Origin: Whitmania pigra
Lineage: Eukaryota > Annelida > Clitellata > Hirudinida > Haemopidae
NCBI GenBank assembly: GCA_021613335.1
Contig: JAJTWR010000236.1
Location: 1,422,501-1,486,500, forward strand
Reading direction: 5' to 3'
DNA: 64,000 nucleotides
This document shows, piece by piece, positions 12,401 through 25,200 of the stretch. A program made the position numbers and the translations under genes. Every line of letters begins with the position of its first letter. Position 1 is the first letter of the stretch. The notes beneath the pieces were generated by a model that was not told where the DNA came from, did not search any database, and saw nothing but the letters and a program-made list of their open reading frames with translations.

Positions 12401-13699
12401 GTATGTTATATTGTATTAATGTTAATAAGTTATTATTTGCCAATGTCACCTAAATGTTAATAATGCTAATGGTCAGGTTTTTGATAAAGGGAATTAATTT
12501 TACTAAGGACATTTAATTATAGTTAAATTGTTCATATCTAAAATATTGTGCAGGATATTATTCGCTATTTAACCATTATGAGATTTCTAGTTCTGCAGCA
12601 GTACAAATTTCAAGTGTTGTTGATCGATCTCAAGTTTAAGCCTGCACGAATGATATTTGAATATTTGCAAGTTGAGGATTTTTTACCCACTTTTCGTTCA
12701 ATAACGTGCGGTTAAAAATAAAAATATCATCAGACAAAGACAATTACCCTGAAGATCAAAGAAACAAACTTCCAGGTTAAGACGAGAGCCAAGACTTTGG
12801 CATCTGCCATTCGGGACTACGAGATGATCTTCAACACTGCCATGAATCTTTTGAAGACCGAAATAAAAAACTCCAAAGGTCAACTCAAACTCAGACTCAT
12901 GGGTGAGTAAATGACATACTAAAAATATCTTTTTAACAGTTTTATAAGTGTTGTATACTGCAGCAATTTATTTTCAATGCAATGACCATTATGTAAATTT
13001 ACTTGTTATGCTATTCATGTAGGGATTTATTAAGATTTTTTAACAAATTTAATATTTGTAGGTGTCAGAGCTTCCTCTTTGGTGTTGGCATCAGAGATTC
13101 AAAAATCGAAGCAGATGTCGCTCTACGACATGTTCAAAAAACAACAAAGCCACGTGGATGACAGTGGGGGCGGTGATGATGACAATCTCCCTTCAACTTC
13201 TCATTTGCCCTCATCCTCTTCTCGCGACTGGTGTCAAATTGTGTTGACACCAGAAGAATCATCTTTGCCTTCAGAAAAGAATGACATCGTCTGCCTCGAC
13301 GGTCGATCCGAATCGGGAAATGCTAAGGATGACCTCGACGAGTTTCCTGCCACAGAATTGAAGTGTCCCGTCTGCTGCAAACATCTTCCGAGCAAAAACG
13401 AGGCTGCCGTAAACACCCATCTCGACGAATGTCTCAACATGACATATATCAAACAAGTTCTTGATCCCTCCCATAGAATCGATGAAGATCAAGAGGACTT
13501 TGTCACTGAAAGAGTCAATTGTTCGCCTACCAAGAAAGCAAACTCCACCAAAGACGCCAAGAACGAAGGACAGAGTTCCACCCTTTCTTGGGTCTCAAAG
13601 CAACCTTCGCCCGTCAAGGGTTCAAAGCCTAAAAACTCCCAGAAGCGCAAAAAGCCCCAAATGAATCCGACGTTGAATAAATTCTTCAGGGCATCTTGA
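9457..13699 (+). CDS. POLK: DNA polymerase kappa (Y-family translesion polymerase)
   Basis: Twelve coding exons: 9457-9640, 9747-9865, 9972-10124, 10274-10520, 10716-10808, 11082-11206, 11395-11548, 11776-11806 (31 nt), 11887-11919 (33 nt), 12239-12335, 12734-12902 and 13062-13699. All phases agree and give 680 aa. Visible landmarks: the kappa-specific N-clasp ([18 protein letters not shown]), the metal-binding palm motif [12 protein letters not shown], the second acidic motif MDEAYLD, the finger segment [16 protein letters not shown], helix-hairpin-helix ISGIGKV and the little-finger VKTRAKT region. Near the C-terminus is one UBZ4 zinc finger (CPVC...HLDEC), then a terminal PCNA-binding-like TLNKFF. 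Family knowledge: Pol kappa bypasses minor-groove DNA lesions and is recruited by ubiquitylated PCNA. Human POLK has 870 aa and two UBZ fingers; this one has a single finger and a short linker. The micro-exons are inferred from splice signals and phase. The gene converges on SYF2. Confidence 0.95.
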
Positions 13700-14368
13700 A
13701 AGGATGCATCGAAAATGTCTATTTACCAAAACGATTTTTTGTAACTTTATTATTAATGACTTTTACGATATTCCGCAAAGGAACAGATTTGATCTGCAGC
13801 ATGAACATTTACGCACCATTCAATAAATTTAATTTTTAAAGAAATATATTCATGAAAACATATTTCTTCGTGAGCCAATATTTTGCTTTCTTTTTCCATG
13901 GTATTCCTTTGCTCATAATTCACCGAATTAAGGCGATTGTGATAAATCGAGAACATCAGCCAAAAAAGCCATGGCAAATTATGCACCGATCACTCCTGAG
14001 CGCCCTGATTGGCTGATTGAATGGTTAACAATTAGGATGCTGATACAAAGGCGGATAGCATGAGTTGAACAAAATATTGATGGCATTTTGTCTGCAATCC
14101 TTCATCACACCAAAAAAACAATATAAAGTTTTCAGTGGGGATTAGTGATGATGCCATCATCATCATCATCATGACCACCATTGAAAATCAGTGAAAATGC
14201 TTGCAGTAGCAAATTTCAACTCGCAGGATAAAATTCAAATAACAAGATTTGAACAGACTGCATGGTGTCAGTGAAACAATAAAATAGATAAACATTTTAT
14301 TTAACAAAATCAGTTACGACGATTTCACAATCATAACAACGGCGGCGATGTCGGCAGACGAGTTTCGT
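13700..14368. other. Convergent intergenic spacer between POLK and SYF2
   Basis: 3' ends of two convergent genes. An AATAAA at about 13821 could serve POLK. A short ATC repeat lies at about 14155-14171. No coding exon is supported. Confidence 0.5.
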
Positions 14369-16010
14369 TCAAATGGCGGTTCCTCTCTCGAGGTTCTGCT
14401 TGATCTCGGCCGTGTACTTTCCGTAGAACCTCTCGAGTTTCTTGTTGAACTTCATGTTCCTTTCGTTGATGAAGTCGATGTCTCCGTCCTCGTTGTACAT
14501 CCTCCTCCTGCTGTACTTGGCCTTCTTGGCGATCCTGTGGGCAGAAACATTTTTAATTATAAAGTTATATTATAGTTAATATTATAGTTAAATTATAAAA
14601 AAATATATGCTACTGTCAGATTATTATGATCATAGTGATGCAACAATAACATGTTGTGAAATGTTAATCGGGTGAATTCTACTACTGCTACTAAAGTAAT
14701 AATAATAATAAAAGCGGTAATACAGTAATAATAATTATTATAAGAATTATAATTACAATAACATAATAATAATGACAATAATAGCAACAACAAAATAATA
14801 ACTAACTGTTTCTCAACGTCCTCTGCTAGCCTGTCGATGGCCTCTCTCGAGTCAACATGGTCGATCGTACCGAGGGTGTTCACCTTTGCGTAGAAGACAT
14901 CATCACCACTGTTGGAAAGGAAATTAATAGTTTTTAAAGATAACAATAACAACAATGATAATAATTATTATTTTGTAATCTGGTGTGAAATTATATAAAC
15001 GGCCATGTGCTAATCAATGTGTGAGTGCATTTGATGCAATGACTAGGTTTTAAGGTTGACCACATAGTGATAGAAATATGTACACCATAACTGATATTCG
15101 TTAACCATTAACCATTAGCAATAACAATAATAACAACAAATATAACAACTGTGATACTAACAGCCTCTCTTTCTCCTTCTTGTATGCTTCCATGTCCGGT
15201 TTGATCTGGTTGCAGAGTTTCTGGTACTTCCTCTCGGCAGCCTGGTGGTAGTCGGCAAATCCTTCGTCGGGATTCTTCCTCTTCTTTTTCTTCTTTTCCC
15301 ACTGTTCGACCTCCTCGGCCGTCCATTCCCTCATCTTAACAGCGCTGTAGTCCTCGCCTCTTTGCTGACATTCCTGTTAAGTGATGGTTAGGTTGAATGG
15401 ATATTATAGTTAAATGTTGATAGAGTTGCAATAATACGGTAATGCAATGCGGCCCAAATGATAACATTTCACCAAAAACATGAATTTTTTAAATAAATAA
15501 TAATAATAACAATAAGTACTAAAGGACAATCCACAAGTGGATAAAAGTAGATGCTGGATTATAAATGTCTTTTTAAAAGGTTTTCAATGCTAACCTCTTT
15601 TAGTTTCTCCTCAGCCAACATTTTTTCTTCTCTCTCTTTTTTTGCTTCAAAGTTGGCTGGCAATTCTTTCCTTTTGGCTTCCTCAACGACATCTCTGTGG
15701 TTCTGTTTTTTTGCCTCTTCCTAGTGGCAGAAAAGTTAAATTAGCTTATGATGTCGATAACAATCACAACGCGTCTCCTTAATAATAATCATTTGTTTTC
15801 CGTTAATGTTTTGTAAAGACATTAAACAAATATTTATCAGCAAATTTTTGTTATTTTCATAACTCCATAGATGCGTCAAAGTGTGGAGGAGTCGTTAGAA
15901 ATTGTTTCATTTCATTTCGTAAATTTCACCCGCGACAGAGTAATCAAACTAACCATTTTAGCCCTCAATTGCTGGAGTCTCGCCCCTATACCTTGCGAAT
16001 TATTGGCCAT
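14369..16010 (-). CDS. SYF2: SYF2 pre-mRNA splicing factor (NTC-associated)
   Basis: Five exons on the minus strand: 16010-15954, 15720-15595, 15373-15162, 14908-14807 and 14534-14369 (stop TGA). Phases fit throughout and give 220 aa (human about 243). Diagnostic SYF2 stretches are present in order: [58 protein letters not shown] and the C-terminal [20 protein letters not shown] followed by [16 protein letters not shown]. The protein is charged and coiled-coil-like. Family knowledge: SYF2 is a nuclear component of the NineTeen/PRP19-associated spliceosome, active in the catalytic steps. The N-terminus is short because the first exon starts at [15 protein letters not shown]. Odd feature: all four introns begin GTTAGT or GTTAGC rather than GTAAGT/GTGAGT. 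It is head to head with TLS1, another spliceosomal protein gene. Confidence 0.96.
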
Positions 16011-17424
16011 ATTTAGGATGTGTTATTTGTTTTCTGGATTGCTCGCTCCCTAATCACGAAATCCGCAAATTGTACCGAATCAACCTATTTACAAAGACCA
16101 GTCAACAAAGTAATAAAAAAAAATAAAATACGAAAGGATCGTTATAAAAATTTATTAACTTCAAATTAAAATACTGTTTTTATTATTTTAGTAGAATATT
16201 TAAAAACTTTACAGCATTGAATTAGCAAATTTAAATAAACCGAATTACTTCATTTGCTTCTTGTATTCTCACAGAGCATCTACCTAGAAACAATAAAACT
16301 TCCCAAACTTTAAATAAATAGAATTATGACTTTAATTTGCAACTACCTAGTAGCTTCATATTAATTAAAATGAAATTTTAGTATAACACAATTTTATATG
16401 TACAATTTTAAGCAAAATAAAAATTATTTATTAAATTCAAAATTTTTGTTAAAATGTCAAACATGATTTTAAGATTAATCGGACGATAACCTATAATACT
16501 GGCCTAGTAATAATTTTTAAAATAACTTTATATTAAGGGTGCAACAAAAATCTCCAGGTAATGCTATATTGTCAGTTGGTGACGATCGGGCAAAATAATA
16601 ACATTTCTACTAAATGTCCAGTTTAAATGGTGTCCGAAACGTTGGAGTTGAGCAATGAAAAGACAAATAACAATGTCAGAATGGAATTTCCATAAATTTA
16701 CAAGATTTTATAATTGTTAAATGATTAAAACCCTCACACAACTTTAGAAGACGACCTATTTTCGCTTCAAATTCAGGGGGCAAACCCTCGTAAAATATGA
16801 GATGTCCTTTTTTTAGTCTAGTATAAAACCTTGTCCCCCCCCCCCCCAAATTACGTCCCTGTGTCAAGAGGTCTACTACCATTTCCCAGAAGGTTTGTTA
16901 TATTAAACGCTGTAAACATTTTGAGAGCATGTACAGAAACGAAAAGTCTTTGTTAGTGCCAGTGCGGAATTAATACCAAATTGCGAGAATCTACATTAAA
17001 TTCGTGATACAAAATCAGTACGAAAGTCGATAATAATAACGATTCTCAAATAATGATTTAATCAAAATCACCCGACAGGAAATGATCTAATTTCTGCTTC
17101 AAGATGGCTGAAACATGATACCGGTTAAAGTTTTTCTTGTTATAGTGTTAAATAACTAAAATTAATTAACAGATTTAAATTATTTGTATTTATTGTACAT
17201 TTTAAATAAATTTTAGTAGTAAATTGTTATATTTATGCATTTGGTATCTTTTGGTATGAAAGGCGATAATCATTTTGGTAAAAATATTTTTTATCGAGAG
17301 AAAACTAATCGGCGATCATTTACACAACTGACACAATTTAAGAAAAACTTGGTTGTCTTTTGTTTCTAATATATCATATACCATATTATCAGTAAAAGTA
17401 GATTTTCTCAGTTCGGCGAACGTC
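16011..17424. promoter_or_regulatory. Divergent intergenic region between SYF2 and TLS1
   Basis: 1.4 kb between two oppositely transcribed splicing-factor genes, so it should hold both promoters. No TATA box or named element stands out. It is AT-rich and is interrupted by the transposon-like segment at 16715-16862, which includes a run of 13-14 C. Confidence 0.4.
16715..16862 (-). mobile_element. MITE-like element, copy 2 (inverted relative to copy 1)
   Basis: Read on the minus strand it begins ACAGGGACGTAATTTGGGG and carries the same blocks as 6612-6795 (CGAGGGTTTGC, GGTCGTCTTCT, GTGAGGGTTT). The far terminus is lost or not recognised. The poly-G run after the terminus differs in length from copy 1. 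Probably a short non-autonomous DNA transposon. Confidence 0.5.
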
Positions 17425-18845
17425 ATGACTGAAATGCCTATCAGGAAACGCAGAGCCGCCACTAGGCAAAAGGTATCAGACGATAGCGACGGTGACGCTG
17501 GAGTAGACAATGATTTATTAGAAGAAATTGTAGAATGGCGGAAAGCCAGGAAACGTCCTAAGGGTCTCAGTGTGGAAGAGCTTAATGCTGTCAAGGATCC
17601 ATCCAGCGAGCAAAAAGCTAAAGAAGGGAAGAAGCAGAAGGTTGGAGGTTATGTGGATGCAAAAACATTAAAAAAAGAAATGGAGGCTGAAGACATACAC
17701 CAGATAACCAGCTTTGCCGTTGAAACTAACAAACGAGATGAAGATGAACCACTCAAGAAATATGTGGAAGAGAGGCTTGCTCAGATCAAAGGGGACAAAA
17801 GAGAAGATATTGCTGAGAGCAGATTGAGGAAGGCAGAGGACGGTCTCTTTGAGCTCCCAGAAAACATCAAAGAGTTGGCACATAAGAAGAAGACCGAGGA
17901 AACTCTCTCCGATCAGATGCTTTCTGGAATTCCAGAAGTGGATCTCGGAATTGAGGTCAAGATCAGGAACATCGAAGCAACTGAAGAAGCAAAGATGAAA
18001 TTGTTGAGGGAGAGATTGAACAAGAAAGACAAGGGATTTCTGGAGTTTGTACCAAACAATGTTGCTGTCAACTTTGCTCAGCACAACAGATGTAAGTTCA
18101 GATTTAATGTTCTTCCAGCCTAATTATGGTGGACCAATAATTTTTTAAGTATGTCTTTTGTAAATTTTCTAAAGAATATATCAATTCCTGAAGTATTTAG
18201 ATATTGTTATCAAAATTATAAGTAGCATAATTAATAAAGTTACTTTTTTATTAAATATTTTATGATATAAATCAAAACATTGAGAAGTTATTCTAATTGT
18301 TAATCACTTTTAAATTAACATTTAACTTATAAGCATCTGTATTTTCAGTTAACATAGAAGAGAACAACCTCCCCATTAAGAGACCACAGCCACCCACCAA
18401 GTCAGCCCCTAAACAAAAAGTTGATGCCCCCAGCACCATCATGAGTGAGTTTCTCTCGTTAAATGTTGTTGAATTTGCACGCCTTGTGTTTAGCGGATAA
18501 AGTAGCTTTACTCAAAGGATTGAGCAACAATAGCAATAGTCGTAATGTTTAAGTACTAATTCCTAATAACAGCTTGCGAATGTATTGACATATTAAGATC
18601 ATTATAATAACACAGCACTAAAAAGAAATGTGTTTATAATAATATAAAATATCAGGATTATGGATTAGATTTACTACAATTACTAAATTACAATTGTGTA
18701 TATAACATCCTATTGACAACATTAAGGTATATCCTCATTCTCTCATTATTCAGCCTTGTCTTCGCAAACGACTCTCCCGAACCAGGAGAAAGCAACAGAC
18801 GACTTTCACTACGAGAAGTTCAAGCGACACATGCGAAGGTTTTGA
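17425..18845 (+). CDS. C9orf78: TLS1 / C9orf78 family spliceosome-associated protein
   Basis: Three exons, 17425-18091, 18349-18444 and 18754-18845 (stop TGA), with phases 1 and 1, giving 284 aa (human C9orf78 289 aa). Signature blocks are very well kept: LRKAEDGLFELPENIKELA, KKTEETLSDQMLSGIPEVDL, GIEVKIRNI, FVPNNVAVNFAQHNR and the C-terminal EKATDDFHYEKFKRHMRRF. The N-terminus is basic (PIRKRRAATRQK). The ATG at 17425 is used; a second in-frame ATG at 17434 aligns even better with the human start. Family knowledge: fission-yeast Tls1 and human C9orf78 bind the spliceosomal helicase Brr2 and affect splice-site choice. Highly charged, probably largely disordered and nuclear. Confidence 0.95.
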
Positions 18846-19124
18846 AGTGCTTTTGGACCAATCTTTTAATCATTTGTTTTCTTTTGTCACTTTCTGCATG
18901 CCAAGTATCATCCAAACTCATTTCAAATGCATGTCTATTCGCCGTTATTGCTATTATTATTATTATTTCAAAAAATACAATTTAATCAACGACTGCTTGC
19001 CATCTCGAGCCGTTCTCGGAGCATCATCCCAACAAGGCTGGAATTATAACAAATTTAGACTTTTATTTTGATCAGTGACCTCAACACTTAACAATTTTTC
19101 AACTACTTGTAAACAAAATCATGA

Positions 19125-19760
19125 ATGGAGTTGCCCGACTTAATTAAGAAAAATGCTACACCAGACGGAAAATTTGAAACATTGTATCTCCAATTTAAAG
19201 ATACTTTTAAGAATCGAGAAAAAAACGGAAAAGGTTTCGAATCGGTCCTATGAAATTATTGTGGGTATAATATTCCCGGCCATTGTCCTTTCGTTTCTCA
19301 GGACTGGGAGAGTATTTCGGACTTTCTCGAACAAAATAAAAAAAAACGTGCCACTGAAAAACATATGAAGCTTCACAGGCATCCTGCTATTAAGATTTGT
19401 TGTTGTTAAAGCAAGGCATCGACAACTCGAATCCCCCGTGAGAATGTGATACGGGGGGTAGAAACCCCGTGCCGCCCACGGACGACCTCGTCGGAGAGTT
19501 GGCGGCTTTTAAGAGGCGTGAGTTAGCTCGAAGCGTGAGAGAATGAGAACGCTTGTTGTTAGAAAGGATAATTAGAACCAATTTGGCAAATAATAGCAGA
19601 GAGTCTATAAGTCACAATGGACCAATAGATGAACACCAGCAATTTCTTGAAAATACAAAACTGCCGAGGGGACTTCGAAAGGAAATTAAACACAGGTCCA
19701 CAAAGATTTCGGAACCCACTTCTCAGCTCGCAAGCAACAGATCAAAATATTATTCGTAGA
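19125..19760 (+). pseudogene. Coding-like scraps, unidentified (broken gene or unresolved exons)
   Basis: Several plus-strand segments have coding-like composition: from an ATG at 19125 to a donor after 19233 (MELPDLIKKNATPDGKF...), from an acceptor at 19301 (DWESISDFLEQNKKKRATEK), about 19452-19533 (TDDLVGELAAFKRRELARSV) and 19560-19756. They do not join in one frame: the first two differ in phase, and both hold long A runs where an indel would shift the frame. An imperfect hairpin (ACGGGG...CCCCGT) lies at about 19450-19470. It could be a decayed gene, a retrocopy or a real gene with missed exons. No family is recognised. Confidence 0.25.
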
Positions 19761-20084
19761 AACAACAATAATAATAAGAATAACCATCACGTCAATAAAT
19801 AACATTCAGTCATAAAAGTGCCATGAATTACAAGAAATGGATTACTATTTATAATTAATTTATCATTTATAGTAAAAATCGACCGAAAATGCTCCACAAA
19901 AATAATAATAATAATAACAAATAGAGCCTATCTTAATCAGCTTCTTTAGGCATTTCTTTTAAATGTGAGAATAACTTTGCATCTGAGATGAGGGGGAGGA
20001 TATTAGAAGCTGGAAGCTAAAAATAAATCTGTACGCCACCAATCACAAGCCACAAACATCAGCAACAGGCATTAGAAAAAGGAA

Positions 20085-21660
20085 ATAATAAAAAAATAAC
20101 AATAATATAATAATAATAACAATAATAATTATTATAAAATATAATAAAATAATAATGACGATGATGATGATTGCGATGAATTTTTGGCTAGTGAAGGAGA
20201 TTTGTTGAGACGGACAAGGATTGCATCAAACCAGTGACCAGAATTATAGCTAATTATAACAACAATAATTGCAACAGAATAACAAGAATCAGAATGGGTT
20301 ACAAGCACCTGTAACACTAATGATAATAACAACAATAACCATGATAATAAAAATAATGGTGATGATAATAATAAAGATAATAATAATAATAACAACATGG
20401 ACAAATAAAATCAGTTTCAGAAATTAGAAAACTAGTTTTCCGAAAGTATGCAAAATCTTTTCCTGTTGAAAAAAAAAACAGAGGACATAAAGCAGTAACC
20501 TGTGAACTGAACCGGATTAAAAATGCTTGCAATGTGATGTCGTGCGTGACGTAAGTGATCATAACTCTTATCGATGACAACAAAGATGCCACTAGCAACC
20601 GAAACAGCACATGGGACTAGCTACAGAGCCTATTCACCCTTCCATCGTTCGGCACGTGCACACAGCGACATTACCATGGAGATGATCATGAAAATAATTA
20701 GGATCCATTGCACAGACTCAACGTGAATGACACTCTCGTTGCAACAGTTTCGGCAGCAAGAATCATCAGCGGGCACGCAACACACACACATATACTTACA
20801 TGCTTAATGTTGACTTACATTTGTTAACGCAAGGTACTTTATCCAACAAGGTTGGTACTGAAAGCAATAACATAACGGTTGGGGTTTTGTAATTTGTTCA
20901 AAAATAAATGAATTAGTATCAAAGTCATGCCATGTCTCTTAAATCATATTTCCAATTCGAAGACAATGCCTTAATGTAGTTAATGTAATGTAGTTAGTAA
21001 GTAATGGCCAGAGGTTGTTAATTAATGGCTGGAATAATAGTTAATGGATCAAGTAAATATTGGCTCTGTCAATTCATTGATATTGTTATTATTATTATTA
21101 TTATTAGTTAGAAAGTAGAAAAACTTTTTGAAACGGGACACAAATCAAAGCAGAGAAGATGCGAGACATTCGCAAGTCTTACAATGCAACGATGTAAGCG
21201 AAACATCGTGACAGTTGGAGATGATGATGATGATGATAAAAACAGAAACAACAAACACAACACAATACAGCAATAATAACAATAAAAATAATAATAATAA
21301 TAATAGTAGTAATAATAATAATAATAATAATACTAGTAATAATGATATTAATAATAATAATCATCATGTAGTGATGGAACGATGATAAGATGACAAATAC
21401 AAATGACAAGACACCACAAAAGACGAATCGAGTCTGCGTCGTCGGGAGACTCAAGAAAAGTGCCATCAGTGCATCGCATTCACCGATAATTCACTGATTC
21501 AATTGACAATTCTGCATTCACTCATCATTCACTAGTCTAATAAACATTAAACATTCTGTTTCCTCGTTGCGTACGTGAGCGTTCACACGGACGAAAAGCA
21601 GTTCTCGCTCTTCGCAAACAAACAGGCGATGACGACGACGACGACGACGATGATGATGAT
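20085..21660. repeat. Microsatellite-rich gene-poor stretch (AAT, ATT, GAT, GAC)
   Basis: AAT/AAC tracts at about 20085-20160 and 20320-20400, ATT at 21081-21105, AAT/AGT at about 21281-21365 and GAC/GAT at about 21630-21660. Open frames over these are low-complexity artefacts. No exon is supported between about 19.8 and 22.2 kb. Confidence 0.8.
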
Positions 21661-22278
21661 AGCCGACAGTAAGATTTAAAAATGACGACGGCAACAATCG
21701 GAAGCACCACGTGCAAATGACGTTTTTTATTTTATTTTTCGTTTTGTTGTTTTTAGTTAAATAATATTTAGTTAACAAAGTAAATAATATTCACTTAGCC
21801 AATTAGATGCATCAAAGAAGCTTGCATGTTTACTCGTGTATGAATTGCAGAGAGGAGGTGTGAGAGAGCGAGAGAGAAAGATAGAGAGAGTGATGGATGG
21901 ATGGAGAGAAAAGATAACCAAAAGATGATTCACTATTGTTATCACAGCATGATGGTAGTGGTGATGGTAATGATGATCATGAGCTGCATCAGTAGCAGTC
22001 ATTGTAGTTAGGATGGATGCATTAGACAGCAGCACCGTCATGTTCCACTCTATCGAGCACGTGTAACCAAAAATTGGAATCGTCTGCTTGTCCATGCCTA
22101 ACAGGCTACGAGGCAGCTCTTTGCACCTTGCTCAGATAATGAAGAGTTGGTAAAAGGCCGAGAAAGGATGAGATTTGAATCGATTGATGGATTGAAAACA
22201 AACTGATTGATTCAACAAAGTTTCGGATTCTGAAAGATTAAAGAAGCACCAGAGTCGGAGCGGCCGTCGCACGTGGTA

Positions 22279-25200
22279 TCACACGACCGACCCCTCCTTG
22301 CGATGCACTTGGTGACCTCCCTCGAAGACTTCCCCCTCTTCGTTCTTTGCCACCACTTGATCCGCCACCATTACATCACCTCCTGCCATGTCCAAGCCCT
22401 TTGAAGTCTCGGAATCTTCCTTTGCCATCTTTTCCACAAGAGGTGCACTCGGAGGATTGTTGCGGGGGACCGGGGTCGATTCTTTGCGGGGGCACTTGAA
22501 ACCCTTCGATCCGTCCGGGCCCTTGGGCTGCCTGATGGCCATGGCTCTCGGGCACTGATCTTCGGTTACGCTTTTGATCCTGCTAAGGAGCCTCTCGGGT
22601 CGTGGACGATCGGTGGCCTTCTGGATATTGATGGCCGTTTTCTGCCCTCCACCAAGGGAGAGTACGACAAACTCGACTTCGTCGCCGACAGAGAACTCGG
22701 AAGCATCTTGGACGTCCTTGAGGCTGAAGGTCAGGCGGGAACCCAGTTCAGCCTCATAGGTCAGAGTTCCTCCCTGAAATTGTTGACCTCTTAGAAACAT
22801 TAACAGAATAATGCAGTTAGGGTCAAGTAAGAAAAGTTAATGTTTTTAAATGTTCAGGTAAATGCAAATTCAGGTAAAACTCTAAAATAAGCACCTGCTT
22901 ATGTATGTCAGTCATTTTTTGTTTGAGTGCATATCTAAAACATAAACATCTCTGACTCAATACAATTCAGAGACCATCGCATACCACCATGTATAATACC
23001 AGTGCGTGGTACAATGTTGTGAAACATTGAACAACCAATTAAAATTAAAGACAACTGGATTGCTCTGATAAAGCACATAAGGCTGCAGAAAGTAAAATTG
23101 AATTTTTATGAATGCCTTTCATTCCACAATCCTAACAGGAGGGTCACTCAGATGGGGGAACCTACATTTTACCTCCCACTCCGATAAGGTTGACCTTTGA
23201 CTTATTTTAATTTCCATTCCGTGCTGGCAATTGATTCGTTTCATTCAATAAATCACAGAAAAAAAAACAACAATAAAACAAACGAACCATCTCGTTGAGA
23301 GATTCAATCCTTGCATGTATGAATTTCCTGAATGGTGCAACCCTATAAGCCCACTTCTTCTTGGTCAGAGCACCAGAAGATGAGTCTGATCTCAGAAATT
23401 CAGCCTTGCCATTGGTACTGCCATTGGCCACGCCCACTGGCACTTCGACCAGTTGGAATCTAACCAAATCTCCTCTGACCAATAAGGTTTCTCTTTTGTC
23501 TACAAGGCTCATGATGCTGAACGGATAAAAAGTTCCAAATTCTGAAGTAAAGGGAAACACCCCCGGAGTCGACGGGGTGGCAGGTGCGGCCGAGGTGGGG
23601 GTTGGCGGCACCTCTGCATCCGCGTCGGAGGTCAGTTGGATGATTCCGAAGTACTCAGAAGAGTCCTGGGAGTGAAGTCCTCGCGTGATTCTACCTTCCA
23701 AGATTGTCGGAAGAACCTCCTGAAGAATTTGGAATTTGTTTTAAGATTTGAATCTAAACAAGATTCCCATCTGTGATATTACATAAAATCCAAACAGCTT
23801 TTATTGCATTTATATTATATAATATATTTAATATATAATCTATTTTCACTTATCAAAAAACCGATCAATCTCCCGTAGTTATGAAGTAAGAATGACTTTC
23901 ATTATAATGTAAGCATATTATATTTCATCATAAACCCTCCAGCCCTCCACGTTACCATGGCTACCGACCAGGACCGTTGCAACAGCACTCACCCCGATCT
24001 GGATGGACTTGTTGGCTATCCTCCTGATGCACTCGGCACTGACCCTGCCCGCCTTGTTGCAGACTTGAAACTCAACCTCGTACCCGATTTCCAGAGTTTC
24101 AACGTCCCCCTCAAAATTGCTGATTAGAAAAAAAAAACAATAACATTCATAGTAATTACATTGACTTCGTCGTGAATCGTCGTTGTCGTCATCACACAAA
24201 ATTGATAATTAATGGCAACCGTCAGAAACACAAACGAGTAGCGCTCACACACGATGTTTGTGATTCTCATCTCAATAATAATTACTCAAAGATAGGTAAT
24301 AAAAAAAAGACTCAATGATAATGATGATAATAATGATCCAGACTAATTGAGAAAGACAAATGAAATAAATCGAAGACCTGAAGTGAAAGTAGATCTCCCT
24401 CTCGTGGTCCGAGGTCTCGATGAACCCGAATCCTTCCTTGAGGGTCACCACGTAACCTCTATCCTTGTCCCTCCCTGGGGCTCGACCCACCACCCTCACG
24501 TTGATTGCCACTTTTGTCTTGTTCTTCTGGCACTCTGATATCTGGAACTCAACCTGGCAAAGCAGTTTGAAAGAAAAAAAATGTCATTAGGAGAGATTAT
24601 TAAATCACCTTGATGCACCTTTGCATGCCAAATAAACATCGGCATTAAGTTTGAGTACTTTTTATCATCATCAACATTAATGCCTGTAGTTTCCCCACCA
24701 ATCATCGTCGATTCATTCTTGCAATCACCTCGACCAACCTTCTCGTCCAGCTTGGGGAGGTTGCCATCGACGACGGATGAGCTGTAGGGAATCATCTGCT
24801 TGGTTCCCTCCACTTCGTACATCAGGATTCCAGGGTCTTGATCTTTGCTTCCTGTTCAATGATGGACGATGATGATGATGATGATTATAAAGGGCGACAC
24901 TTGGAAAGATTTACATAAAAAGTACATAATAACTAATAATGTTTTGTGATAATGTTTTTAACAATTCACCTAGCGATCAATGGCATGTAACAAACATCGT
25001 AACCGTTCTGAGATAATATTTTTTGTATTTACTAAATTAATATTTACAATCCATATGTTGCTAGAGGGGATAGCTGTATGAAGGATAAAATATAGCAGCA
25101 ATTACACCGCTGTCTACACAATATCAACTTCATGATGGGGTATTGATCCAATGCACTACAATGTTCTACACCCATTTATCTGGCAACCAACTTCGGATGA

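Noticed and set aside
19440..19475. GC-rich hairpin as a possible tRNA or other structured RNA
   Set aside because: No cloverleaf, anticodon arm or pol III boxes; the neighbouring sequence looks more like decayed coding DNA.
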